DNA of 64,000 nucleotides from Candidatus Rhodoferax bjergmarkensis. GTDB lineage: Bacteria; Pseudomonadota; Gammaproteobacteria; Burkholderiales; Burkholderiaceae_C. Shown here one piece after another: positions 46,281-55,063 of the stretch (the stretch's first letter is position 1; each line of letters starts with the position of its first letter). The position numbers were made by a program, and so were the translations under genes. Under the pieces are notes generated by a model, which worked only from the letters and a program-made list of their open reading frames with translations, did no database searches and was not told the DNA's origin. The stretch is from contig JADJFX010000043.1 of NCBI GenBank assembly GCA_016708345.1, positions 102,457 to 166,456 on the forward strand, read 5' to 3'.

Positions 46281-46748
46281 TCATGCCAACTGAGCCGAGC
46301 GCCAGCTCGATATCAGGCCATACAGCTCAGCAGCATCCTGGCTGGAAACGAGCTTTTCACGCAGACTCACATCACTGAGCATTTCTGCAATTTCCGACAG
46401 GATTTCAAGATGCTTTTGGGTTGCCGCCTCCGGCACCAGCAGAAAGATAAGAAGATTGACGGGCAGCTCGTCCGGCGCATCAAATCCTATGGCCTGCACC
46501 AGCTGAATGACCGCAGCCATGGGGGTTTTAAGGCCTTTGATGCGCCCATGCGGAATGGCAACGCCATGCCCCAGACCGGTTGTACCTAAGCGTTCTCTTG
46601 AAAAAAGGCTGTCGGTCACCAACGAACGGCTAAGGCCATGAAGGTTTTCAAAGAGCAAGCCAGCCTCTTCAAAAGCTCTCTTCTTGCTGGTGACATCAGC
46701 GAGCACGAGAACTTGTGCAGGGGGCAGGATGGACGCGAGTCGGTTCAT
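46281..46748 (-). CDS. ptsN: PTS EIIA-Ntr regulatory protein
   Basis: 155 residues with the phosphorylatable histidine in GLGHGVAIPHGRIKGL, the EIIA-Fru/Ntr signature. It receives phosphate through the EI/HPr-type relay and regulates nitrogen, potassium and storage metabolism. It lies between hpf and hprK; a terminator at 46791-46822 separates it from hpf, so ptsN-hprK may have partly independent transcription. Confidence 0.95.
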   Translation of the reverse strand: MNRLASILPPAQVLVLADVTSKKRAFEEAGLLFENLHGLSRSLVTDSLFSRERLGTTGLGHGVAIPHGRIKGLKTPMAAVIQLVQAIGFDAPDELPVNLLIFLLVPEAATQKHLEILSEIAEMLSDVSLREKLVSSQDAAELYGLISSWRSAQLA

Positions 46749-46790
46749 GGTAAGTTTGCAGATTATGCACGCAACTATTTTGACAGGCCG

Positions 46791-46822
46791 AAAAAAAGCC
46801 GCTGGATCGGACCGGCGGCTTT
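46791..46822 (-). terminator. Terminator-like hairpin between hpf and ptsN
   Basis: Arms AAAGCCGCTGG (46795-46805) and CCGGCGGCTTT (46812-46822), one mismatch, 6-nt loop; on the minus strand it is followed by a run of seven T. It lies 33-64 nt after the hpf stop and should end or attenuate hpf transcripts before ptsN. Confidence 0.85.
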
Positions 46823-46854
46823 GCTAAACAGGCTGTTTGAGCCCGTTTTACGGT

Positions 46855-47184
46855 TTACATCAACCGTTTAGGGGCATCATGGTGGTGGTTTTGCAAGCGA
46901 TCCTTGTGCCGGACAACCTGTCGATCCAACTTATCCACCAATTCGTCCACCGCAGCGTACAAATCAGCATGGGAGCTTTCCGCAAACATGTCGTTCCCTT
47001 TGACATGAATATTGCATTCCGCTCGCTGCCGTCGCTCTTTTTCCTTTTGTTTTTCAACGGTAAGTAACACCTTGACATCGACGACTTGGTCAAAATGGCG
47101 AGTGATCCGATCTAGCTTGGTCGTAACGTAGCTGCGCAGGGCTGGGGTAACTTCAAGGTGATGACCGCTGATCGTCAAGTTCAT
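46855..47184 (-). CDS. hpf: Ribosome hibernation-promoting factor, short form
   Basis: 109 residues, short HPF/YfiA type: MNLTISGHHLEVTPALRSYVTTKLDRITRHFDQV, VLLTVEKQKEKERRQRAECNIHVKGND, LYAAVDELVDKLDRQVVRHKDR. It binds the 30S subunit and promotes 100S dimers in stationary phase. Head of the hpf-ptsN-hprK block; rpoN, often immediately upstream in other proteobacteria, is not adjacent here. Confidence 0.94.
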   Translation of the reverse strand: MNLTISGHHLEVTPALRSYVTTKLDRITRHFDQVVDVKVLLTVEKQKEKERRQRAECNIHVKGNDMFAESSHADLYAAVDELVDKLDRQVVRHKDRLQNHHHDAPKRLM

Positions 47185-47229
47185 AAAATGGCCTCCTGTT
47201 GCTCACGGGGTTGAAAAGTCGCCAGCGAA

Positions 47230-48642
47230 ATGCTGGAAACACACACAATAACTTTTAAAAAAAGATACCGACTGCGATCCGACTATGCACCGGAAAAGCC
47301 GCAATTGCAATCTTTTCTTATTGATGCAAAGCAGCAAAAAAGCAAACTTGCCCGGATCCCAGAAAGGCAAAGAGGCCAACCGGACAGCGCCGTGCTTGCA
47401 CTTGCGCCTGCTTTGACCACCTTGCACAATGCAGCCATGGGCATTAACACCGTCATTCAAGCCAACCTTCTGCATCCAACCCGGCCCGTTACTGCACTGG
47501 TTCTGATGGGCGGTGGAGCCCGGACAGCCTACCAGGCAGGCGTGCTGCGCGCGCTGGCGTCGATCCTTCTCGCACAATCCGACCCACCCGGCAATTTCCC
47601 GTTCAAGGTGCTCGTGGGCACCTCCGCAGGCGCGATCAATGCGACTTGTCTGGCTAGTTTTGCCTCCCATGGCTTAGATGCTTTCGAAAAATTGGCACAA
47701 TTTTGGGCCGAACTCAGATCCTGCGCGGTTTACGAACTCAATGCCCCCTCTTGGGCTCGCGTCAACAGGTACGTTGCTGCATGGAGCCTGACGCGCCAGG
47801 CCCAGGTCAACGGCGCTATTCTTGACAACCAGCCCATGCTCAACTCGCTCAAACGCATCGTTGAGCTGGACAAAATCGAGGAGGCCCTGCAAACCCGCCT
47901 GATCGACGCCTTGGCCGTGACGGCGTCTAGCTACACCAGCGGAGTTCACTGGACGTTTTGTCACACCAAGGATGACAATCCGTTTCGTGGCTGGTCCCGT
48001 CCGGGGCGACGTTCCGAATTTCAACCCATCACACTTGAACATCTGTTGGCTTCAAGCGCTATTCCTTTTTTGTTTCCCTCGACCAGCCTGATGATCAGCG
48101 GCAAAAAGGAATACTTTGGCGACGGTTCAATGCGACAAGTATCACCCCTGTCGCCCGCCATTCATTTGGGAGCACAAAAAATACTGGCAATCGGCGTCGG
48201 GCAGCCAGAGCGCGCTGGATTCAGCCTCTCAAATACTGACGCGCCGTCACGTGGGCCGACCTTGGGGCGCATTGCCGGCCACACCATGGCCAGTGTGTTT
48301 CATGACACGCTGCAGGCCGACGTCGAGCAAACCAACCGCGTTACACAGACACTCAGAGATTTGCCGCGCGACGCAGCCTCGGCCCTGCCCTTTTCCAGTG
48401 TGGACGTGCTGGCCATCCAACCCACCCAATCACTCGACGCCCTAGCACAAAAACACATTGGTGAGCTCCCCCCCGACACCCGCAAGGCTTTGGGTGGATT
48501 GGGCATTTTGCGCGGGGGTGGCGGCACGCTGGCAAGTTATCTGCTTTTTGAGCCAGGCTTCACGCAGGCCCTCATGACCATGGGAGAAAACGATGCCTAC
48601 GCCAAAAAGACCGAACTTTTGGCGTTTTTCGCCCAGCCATGA
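47230..48642 (+). CDS. Patatin-like phospholipase (intact)
   Basis: 470 residues as an open frame from ATG 47230, but family similarity starts at MGINTVIQANLLHPTRPV (ATG 47437), which may be the real start (401 residues). Catalytic elements: oxyanion loop LMGGGARTAYQAGVL, nucleophile GTSAGAIN, and Asp in FGDGSM. An acyl hydrolase of membrane or storage lipid; the Ser-Asp dyad is complete, unlike the deleted patatin at 17 kb. It is alone on its strand, divergent from hpf. Confidence 0.88.
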   Translation: MLETHTITFKKRYRLRSDYAPEKPQLQSFLIDAKQQKSKLARIPERQRGQPDSAVLALAPALTTLHNAAMGINTVIQANLLHPTRPVTALVLMGGGARTAYQAGVLRALASILLAQSDPPGNFPFKVLVGTSAGAINATCLASFASHGLDAFEKLAQFWAELRSCAVYELNAPSWARVNRYVAAWSLTRQAQVNGAILDNQPMLNSLKRIVELDKIEEALQTRLIDALAVTASSYTSGVHWTFCHTKDDNPFRGWSRPGRRSEFQPITLEHLLASSAIPFLFPSTSLMISGKKEYFGDGSMRQVSPLSPAIHLGAQKILAIGVGQPERAGFSLSNTDAPSRGPTLGRIAGHTMASVFHDTLQADVEQTNRVTQTLRDLPRDAASALPFSSVDVLAIQPTQSLDALAQKHIGELPPDTRKALGGLGILRGGGGTLASYLLFEPGFTQALMTMGENDAYAKKTELLAFFAQP

Positions 48643-48801
48643 GCTCATCGCAATGCGATAATTTCCACTCATTGACAACCGGAGAAAACTCCTTGGAAAC
48701 CTGCCCCAGTTGGTAGCTTTCAACTCCCTCAAGTGCATCGGGGTTGGAAGCGTAAACCACCCACATATGCCTGATGCAAACTAATTTCAAGGGAGTGAGC
48801 C

Positions 48802-49788
48802 ATGCTCAACATCTTCACGCTGGCCAATGGTCGGCTCTTCCAGGAAGAGATCGAGTCGCTGGAAGAGCTGTCCAAATTTCAGCCTATCTGGGTTGACCTG
48901 GAAGCCCCAACGATCGAGGAAAAACGCTGGATCAAGCAATACTATGAGCTGTCCATTCCAGAAGACGCGATGGACGAGGACATCGAAGAATCCGCGCGCT
49001 TTTACAAAGAAGACAATGGCGAGCTGCATATTCGCAGTGACTTTTTGATCGCCGATGATGCCGAACCGCGCACAGTGCGTGTCGCTTTCATCCTGAATCT
49101 GGTGAACGATCAACTCAAAAGCAAGGGCGTCCTTTTTTCCATCCACGATGAAGACGTGCCAGTATTCAGACTGCTTAGAATGCGGGCGCGCCGTGCGCCA
49201 GGGCTGATCGAAGACGCCAAGGAAGTGCTACTCAAGCTGTTTGATGCCGACGCCGAATACTCGGCCGACACGCTAGAAGGCATTTACGACGAACTGGAAA
49301 AAGTCAGCAACCAAGTGCTGTCAGGCGATGTGACAGATGCCTTGGCCGGTGAAGTGCTGGGTGCTATTGCTCGCCACGAAGACATGAACGGCCGAATTCG
49401 GCGCAACATGATGGACACGCGCCGCGCCGTCAGCTTCATGATCCGCAGCAAGATGCTCACTGGTGCGCAGTTTGACGAGGCGCGCCAGATTCTGCGCGAC
49501 ATCGATTCGCTCGATTCGCACACCGCCTTCTTGTTTGACAAGATCAACTTCTTGATGGATGCCACCGTCGGTTTCATCAACATCAACCAAAACAAGATCA
49601 TCAAAATTTTCTCGGTGGCTAGCGTGGCATTGCTGCCCCCCACCCTGATCGCGAGCATCTACGGCATGAACTTCAAGTACCTGCCTGAGCTGAACTGGTC
49701 ATTGGGCTACCCCTATGCACTGGTGCTGATGGTGGCCAGTGCGCTGGTGCCGATGTGGTACTTCCGCAAGCGCGGATGGTTGAAGTAA
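48802..49788 (+). CDS. corA: CorA family magnesium/cobalt transporter
   Basis: 328 residues. A large N-terminal cytoplasmic domain (to about 265), then two membrane helices with the selectivity motif GMN in IASIYGMNFKYLPEL and the basic end YFRKRGWLK. The ATG 48802 is preceded by GGGAGTGAG. Pentameric Mg2+ uptake channel. Converges with mtnN across a repeat copy that also forms a hairpin. Confidence 0.96.
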   Translation: MLNIFTLANGRLFQEEIESLEELSKFQPIWVDLEAPTIEEKRWIKQYYELSIPEDAMDEDIEESARFYKEDNGELHIRSDFLIADDAEPRTVRVAFILNLVNDQLKSKGVLFSIHDEDVPVFRLLRMRARRAPGLIEDAKEVLLKLFDADAEYSADTLEGIYDELEKVSNQVLSGDVTDALAGEVLGAIARHEDMNGRIRRNMMDTRRAVSFMIRSKMLTGAQFDEARQILRDIDSLDSHTAFLFDKINFLMDATVGFININQNKIIKIFSVASVALLPPTLIASIYGMNFKYLPELNWSLGYPYALVLMVASALVPMWYFRKRGWLK

Positions 49789-49799
49789 AAAATGGCTTC

Positions 49800-49843
49800 T
49801 GCGCCCTTAAATAGGGCGCAAGTAGCTATTATTTTGGTAGCAA
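49800..49843. repeat. Dispersed repeat copy between corA and mtnN, with hairpin
   Basis: The perfect 7-bp stem TGCGCCC (49800-49806) / GGGCGCA (49814-49820) with loop TTAAATA is followed by AGTAGCTATTATTTTGGTAGCAATTC. The element lies between convergent genes and could stop transcription from both sides. Its far end runs into mtnN and supplies that gene's stop and last codons. Confidence 0.75.
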
Positions 49844-50587
49844 TTCAAGCAATTCCCGAATGATGCCATGGGCATACCGACTGGCGACTTCCTGCACAAA
49901 CTGCATGAAGTCGACATGCGCCTGATCGTCGGCGCGGTCTGAGATGGTGCGAACGGCGGCAAACGGCAAGCCGTAATCGTGGCACACCTGCGCCACCGCT
50001 GCACCTTCCATCTCAACCGCCAGCGGCACATGTCCAGCCCCGAGCAACGCTTGCTGCAAGTCACTGGCCTTTTCGGCACTGCCCACAAACAGGTCACCAC
50101 TGGCGATCAATCCCCGATGCACGACCACGCCTGACTCATCAGAGACGGCGCTTGCCTGGGCATAACTTTGGGCAATAAAGCCCTGTGCAGCCACTAGCAG
50201 GTTCGATGTCAATTCAGGATGGCAGTCAAAGCGCGCTTGGCCGTAAAGAGGGACTTCAAACCGGGGAAACAGGGGCGAGGCGTCCATGTCATGCTGTACA
50301 TAGCCGTCCGCCACGACCACATCACCCACCTTGACCCCGGCACCGATGCCGCCAGCAACCCCGGTAAACACAATGCGATCGACCCCAAAGGATTCAATCA
50401 AGGTGGTGGCCGTGGTGCTGGCTGCCACCTTGCCGTAGCGGGACAAAGCCAGCACCACATCCTGACCGTGCAGACGTCCGATCCAAAACTCACGCCCTGC
50501 CCTGCGCACGCAGCGCGCATCTTCCAGCAGATCAACAAAACCCTGCTGCTCTTCGGCCAAGGCGCTCAATATCGCGGTAACGGTCAT
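49829..50587 (-). CDS. mtnN: 5'-methylthioadenosine/S-adenosylhomocysteine nucleosidase
   Basis: 252 residues, nucleoside phosphorylase fold. Seen: ILSALAEEQQGF (catalytic Glu12-type), VFTGVAGGIGAGVKVGDVVVADGYVQHDMD, VAVEMEGAAVAQVCHDYGLPFAAVRTISDRADD (substrate Glu and catalytic Asp). It cleaves adenine from MTA and SAH, recycling methyl-cycle by-products and making the AI-2 precursor. The last residues (ELLPK) and stop are encoded by the repeat copy that ends at 49843, i.e. the 3' end has been rewritten. Confidence 0.95.
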   Translation of the reverse strand: MTVTAILSALAEEQQGFVDLLEDARCVRRAGREFWIGRLHGQDVVLALSRYGKVAASTTATTLIESFGVDRIVFTGVAGGIGAGVKVGDVVVADGYVQHDMDASPLFPRFEVPLYGQARFDCHPELTSNLLVAAQGFIAQSYAQASAVSDESGVVVHRGLIASGDLFVGSAEKASDLQQALLGAGHVPLAVEMEGAAVAQVCHDYGLPFAAVRTISDRADDQAHVDFMQFVQEVASRYAHGIIRELLELLPK

Positions 50588-50682
50588 GGTGTGAAATCCT
50601 TTGGCACGCTTTCAAGCAACACGCTACCCGCGCTTACCACGATCAACTTAACGCAGAAATCGGTGCAGCGGTGGGCTTGAGC

Positions 50683-52101
50683 TCAACTCTTAAGCGCACT
50701 CAGCACCTCGTCGAGCATTTTCTTGGCATCACCAAACAGCATGCGGTTGTTTTCTTTGTAAAACAGCGGGTTATCGACGCCAGCATAGCCCGAAGCCATG
50801 CTGCGTTTCATCACGATGGAGGTCTTGGCCTTCCAGACTTCGAGCACTGGCATACCAGCGATCGGGCTGCTTGGGTCGTCCTGTGCTGCTGGGTTGACGA
50901 TGTCGTTGGCACCGATCACCATCGCCACATCGGTTTGGGGGAAGTCGTCGTTCAACTCGTCCATTTCAAACACAATGTCATAAGGCACTTTAGCTTCAGC
51001 CAGCAACACGTTCATATGGCCCGGCATGCGCCCTGCCACCGGGTGAATACCAAATCGCACGTTCACACCTTTTTCGCGCAGATGCTTGGTAATTTCAAAC
51101 ACCGTGTGCTGGGCCTGCGCCACCGCCATGCCGTAGCCAGGCACGATGACCACGTTTTTAGCTTCACGCAGCAGTTCTGCAGTCTCGGTCGCATTCACAG
51201 GTGTCACCTCACCGGCCGGTTGTGCCGCATCACCCGTGGGCTTTGGCGCTGCCGCCGTGGTACCGAAGCCACCCGCAATCACGCTGATAAAACTGCGGTT
51301 CATGGCGTTGCACATGATGTAGGACAGGATGGCACCGCTGGAGCCAACCAGCGCACCCACAACAATCAGCAAGTCATTGGACAACATAAACCCGGTGGCC
51401 GCCGCCGCCCAGCCCGAGTAGCTATTGAGCATGGACACCACCACCGGCATGTCGGCACCGCCGATGGCCATCACCATGTGGATGCCAAACAGCAAGGCAA
51501 TCGCGGTCATCACCATCACGGGCATCATGCCCTCGCTGATGGAATGCGTGTTGAGAAACTCGCGGCCAAAATAGATCACCACCAGCAATCCGGCAAGGTT
51601 CAACCAGTGCCGCCCCGGGAGCAAAAGAGGGTTGCCGCCAATGCGCCCCGAGAGCTTGCCAAACGCGATGATGGAGCCAGAAAAGGTGACCGCCCCGATC
51701 AGGATGCCGATATAAATCTCCATTTCATGGATCGATTTGGCAGCCCCCACGAAATCCTTTGACGCCTGTGGATCAATAAAGGTGGCAAACCCGACCAGCA
51801 TGGCGGCCAGACCGACCATGCTGTGCATCAGCGCGACCAGTTCGGGCATCTGGGTCATCTGCACCGTGCGCGCTGCATACAGACCAATGCTGCCGCCCAC
51901 CAGCATAGCGCCGATGATCCAGCCGTAACCTGCACTGGAGACTTGGGGGCCGAACACAGTGGCCAACACAGCGATGGTCATGCCAATCATGCCGTACAGA
52001 TTGCCGCGTCGTGAGGTTTCCTGGTTGGACAAACCGCCCAGACTCAGGATGAAAAGTATGGTCGCTCCGATATAGGCGACTGTTGCCAAACTTGCAGACA
52101 T
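50683..52101 (-). CDS. pntB: NAD(P) transhydrogenase subunit beta
   Basis: 472 residues. About nine membrane helices (residues 1-270) form the proton channel; the C-terminal NADP(H) domain dIII shows VPGYGMAVAQAQHTVFE, GIHPVAGRMPGHMNVLLAEA and MVIGANDIVNPAA. With PntA it uses the proton gradient to make NADPH from NADH. It follows pntA by 15 nt. Confidence 0.97.
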   Translation of the reverse strand: MSASLATVAYIGATILFILSLGGLSNQETSRRGNLYGMIGMTIAVLATVFGPQVSSAGYGWIIGAMLVGGSIGLYAARTVQMTQMPELVALMHSMVGLAAMLVGFATFIDPQASKDFVGAAKSIHEMEIYIGILIGAVTFSGSIIAFGKLSGRIGGNPLLLPGRHWLNLAGLLVVIYFGREFLNTHSISEGMMPVMVMTAIALLFGIHMVMAIGGADMPVVVSMLNSYSGWAAAATGFMLSNDLLIVVGALVGSSGAILSYIMCNAMNRSFISVIAGGFGTTAAAPKPTGDAAQPAGEVTPVNATETAELLREAKNVVIVPGYGMAVAQAQHTVFEITKHLREKGVNVRFGIHPVAGRMPGHMNVLLAEAKVPYDIVFEMDELNDDFPQTDVAMVIGANDIVNPAAQDDPSSPIAGMPVLEVWKAKTSIVMKRSMASGYAGVDNPLFYKENNRMLFGDAKKMLDEVLSALKS

Positions 52102-52116
52102 GTGAATCGCCCCTCT

Positions 52117-53769
52117 TTATTTGCGGAACATGGCCAGCATGCGCTGGGTGACGGCAAAGCCGCCGAACATATTGATGGCAGTGAGCACAATGCCCGCCGC
52201 TGCCAGCCAGCGTATCCAGTCATCGGGCCGATCTACGCTTGCACCTACCAAAGGTGGCGCAATCTGAACCAGCGCGCCAATGGCAATGATGCTGCTGATG
52301 GCATTGGTCACGCTCATAAGCGGCGTGTGCAAGGCGGGCTTGACATTCCACACAACCATGTAACCCACGAAACATGCCAGAACGAACACCGTGAAGTGCG
52401 CCAAAAAGGCAGCCGGTGCGTTGGCCCCCACAAACCAAAATAGCAAGGCCGCCACGCCGAACATGATGGCCAGCTTGTTGCCCGCCATCGGTTCACTGGG
52501 CGCGCCATGACCATGGGCTTTCTTGGCCGCCGGAGCGGCTGCCGCTGGCTTGGCTGCAGCGGGCGGCGCTGCTGGTAGTTTTGGCGCGGGCGTTGGCCAG
52601 GTGATGTTGCCTTCCTTTATGACAGTCAGGCCGCGAATGGCATCGTCTTCCATGTTGACGTTGATGATGCCGTCCTTGGTCTTGCACAACTCTTCAGACA
52701 GACGAAACAAGTTGGTAGCGTACAGCGTGGACGACTGCTTGGACAGGCGCGAGGCTAGGTCGGTATAGCCGACGATGGTCACGCCGTGCCTGACCACAGC
52801 TTGACCCGGCTCTGTCAACTCGCAGTTGCCACCCTGCTCGCCCGCCATGTCCACGATCACGCTGCCGGGCTTCATGCTCTTGACCATCTCGGCGGTAATC
52901 AGCTTGGGGGCAGGCTTGCCGGGAATCAGTGCGGTGGTGATGATGATGTCCACCTCCTTGGCTTGGCTTGCGTACATAGCACGCTGGGCCTGCTGAAAGC
53001 CCTCGCTCATCACCTTGGCGTAGCCGCCCCCGCCGCCGCCTTCCTCTTCGTAATCGACCTTGACGAACTCACCACCCAATGAGGTGACTTGGTCGGCCAC
53101 TTCAGCGCGGGTGTCGTTGGCGCGCACGATGGCGCCCAAGCTGGCTGCCGTGCCAATCGCCGCTAGGCCGGCCACGCCAGCTCCAGCGATAAATACTTTG
53201 GCCGGGGGTACCTTGCCCGCAGCCGTAATCTGACCATTGAAGAAGCGACCAAAGGCGTTGGCAGCTTCAATGACAGCTCGGTAACCACTGACACCGGCCA
53301 TGGAGGTCAGCGCGTCCATTTTCTGGGCGCGGCTCAGTGTGCGCGGCAACGAGTCAATGGCGAGCACCGTCACCTTACGGTCAGCGAGCTGCCGCATCAG
53401 CTCCGGGTTTTGCGCCGGCCAGATGAAGCTGACCAAGGCCTGGCCTTCATGCATCAGGGCCACCTCGTCCGTCGTTGGGCCGCGCACCTTGAACACGATG
53501 TCAGACGCGGCCCACAGCTTGGCAGCACCCTCTATCACCTGGGCACCTGCAGCGCGGTAGACCTCGTCGCTGAAGTTGGCCAAGTCTCCGGCACCGGACT
53601 CCACCGCTACAGTGAACCCCAGTTTGATTAATTTTTCAACCACTTCCGGCACGGTGGCAACCCGTTTTTCACCGGGAAAAACTTCGCGTGGCACGCCAAT
53701 GCATTGCACTGGTTTGAGCGACTCGCCAGCGGGAAGATTGACTTTATCGGTAGTGACGCCATTGGCCAT
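52117..53769 (-). CDS. pntA: NAD(P) transhydrogenase subunit alpha (single-chain)
   Basis: 550 residues. The NAD-binding dI domain (IGVPREVFPGEKRVATVP; AGAGVAGLAAIGTAASLGAIV; DYEEEGGGGGGYAKVMS) is followed by an Ala/Pro linker (about residues 385-425) and the dII membrane helices (LAIMFGVAALLFWFVG.., RWLAAAGIVLTAINMFGGF). Alpha1 and alpha2 are fused, as in E. coli PntA; several relatives have them split. Divergent from mnmA. Confidence 0.97.
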   Translation of the reverse strand: MANGVTTDKVNLPAGESLKPVQCIGVPREVFPGEKRVATVPEVVEKLIKLGFTVAVESGAGDLANFSDEVYRAAGAQVIEGAAKLWAASDIVFKVRGPTTDEVALMHEGQALVSFIWPAQNPELMRQLADRKVTVLAIDSLPRTLSRAQKMDALTSMAGVSGYRAVIEAANAFGRFFNGQITAAGKVPPAKVFIAGAGVAGLAAIGTAASLGAIVRANDTRAEVADQVTSLGGEFVKVDYEEEGGGGGGYAKVMSEGFQQAQRAMYASQAKEVDIIITTALIPGKPAPKLITAEMVKSMKPGSVIVDMAGEQGGNCELTEPGQAVVRHGVTIVGYTDLASRLSKQSSTLYATNLFRLSEELCKTKDGIINVNMEDDAIRGLTVIKEGNITWPTPAPKLPAAPPAAAKPAAAAPAAKKAHGHGAPSEPMAGNKLAIMFGVAALLFWFVGANAPAAFLAHFTVFVLACFVGYMVVWNVKPALHTPLMSVTNAISSIIAIGALVQIAPPLVGASVDRPDDWIRWLAAAGIVLTAINMFGGFAVTQRMLAMFRK

Positions 53770-53903
53770 GGGGCGACTCCTCTTTCGTTTAAGTTGAACT
53801 TGTCCGCGAGCTTACCTGAGTTTTTGACGGTTTCTGGTGACAGATCAAGTCCACCTGTCGCCTGATTACCAAGAAAATGCGAGGCCACGGATAATCTGAC
53901 TCT

Positions 53904-55019
53904 ATGAACAAGAGAAATACAGGGCTCAGAGTTGTGGTCGGTTTAAGTGGGGGCGTGGACTCCGCCGTCACCGCTTGGCTGCTCAAACAGCAGGGCTATG
54001 AGGTGATCGGCATCTTCATGAAAAACTGGGAAGATGACGATGACTCGGAGTTTTGTTCGTCCAACGTCGATTTTGTGGATGCTTGCGCCGTGGCGGACGT
54101 GATCGGCATCGAGATCGAACATGTCAATTTTGCAGCGGAGTACAAAGACCGGGTGTTTGCCGATTTTGTGCGCGAATACCAAGCCGGACGCACCCCCAAC
54201 CCCGACATTTTGTGCAATGCAGAAATCAAGTTCAAAGCCTTTTTGGACCACGCGCTGCGTCTTGGCGCTGAAAAAATTGCCACCGGGCATTACGCCCGGG
54301 TCCGCTTCAATGCAGCGACCCAAAAGCATGAATTGCTAAAAGGTTTGGATCCCTCTAAGGACCAGAGCTACTTTTTGCACCGGTTGAACCAGTCACAACT
54401 TTCAAAAACCCTGTTCCCGGTCGGTGAACTGCTCAAAACCGAGGTGCGACGCATCGCCGCCGAGATCGGCTTGCCCAATGCCAAAAAGAAAGATTCGACC
54501 GGCATCTGCTTCATTGGCGAGCGCCCGTTCCGGGAGTTTTTGAACCGCTACATTGCAAAGGAACCCGGCCCCATCAAGGACAACAAAGGATGCACCATCG
54601 GTCAGCACGTGGGCCTGAGCTTTTACACCTTGGGTCAGCGCCAGGGCCTCGGCATCGGTGGGCTCAAGACCAAAGGCGCGCAAAAAGGTGGTGGCGAACA
54701 CACACCATGGTTTGTGGCGCGCAAGGACATGGAAAAGAACACGCTGTGGGTGGTGCAGGGGCATGATCACCCATGGCTCTTGTCGCAAACCTTGTCGGCG
54801 CAAGACGCGAGCTGGGTGTCTGGCTCCGCCCCATCGGCAGGTTCACTGGCATCAAAAACCCGCTACCGTCAGCTTGACGCGCCCTGCACTTTAGACGCCG
54901 AAACTAGCGAGTTATTCCGCCTGAGTTTCGCCGACCCGCAGTGGGCTGTTACGCCAGGACAGTCTGCCGTGTTGTATGACGGTGAACTGTGCCTGGGTGG
55001 CGGGGTAATTTCAGGTTAA
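53904..55019 (+). CDS. mnmA: tRNA-specific 2-thiouridylase
   Basis: 371 residues. PP-loop ATP site GLSGGVDSAVTAWLL; catalytic cysteines in PNPDILCNAEIKF and STGICFIGERPFREF; substrate loop LDPSKDQSYFLHRLNQSQL. Makes s2U34 in tRNA-Lys/Glu/Gln. Converges with the TPR protein gene, with 44 nt between the stops and no evident hairpin. Confidence 0.97.
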   Translation: MNKRNTGLRVVVGLSGGVDSAVTAWLLKQQGYEVIGIFMKNWEDDDDSEFCSSNVDFVDACAVADVIGIEIEHVNFAAEYKDRVFADFVREYQAGRTPNPDILCNAEIKFKAFLDHALRLGAEKIATGHYARVRFNAATQKHELLKGLDPSKDQSYFLHRLNQSQLSKTLFPVGELLKTEVRRIAAEIGLPNAKKKDSTGICFIGERPFREFLNRYIAKEPGPIKDNKGCTIGQHVGLSFYTLGQRQGLGIGGLKTKGAQKGGGEHTPWFVARKDMEKNTLWVVQGHDHPWLLSQTLSAQDASWVSGSAPSAGSLASKTRYRQLDAPCTLDAETSELFRLSFADPQWAVTPGQSAVLYDGELCLGGGVISG

Positions 55020-55063
55020 GTGGTCAGTGATTCAACGCACTCTAAAACAGCCATGTACTCTCT

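Noticed and set aside
50671..51762. 363-codon open frame antisense to pntB
   Set aside because: Histidine-rich shadow of membrane-helix codons in PntB.
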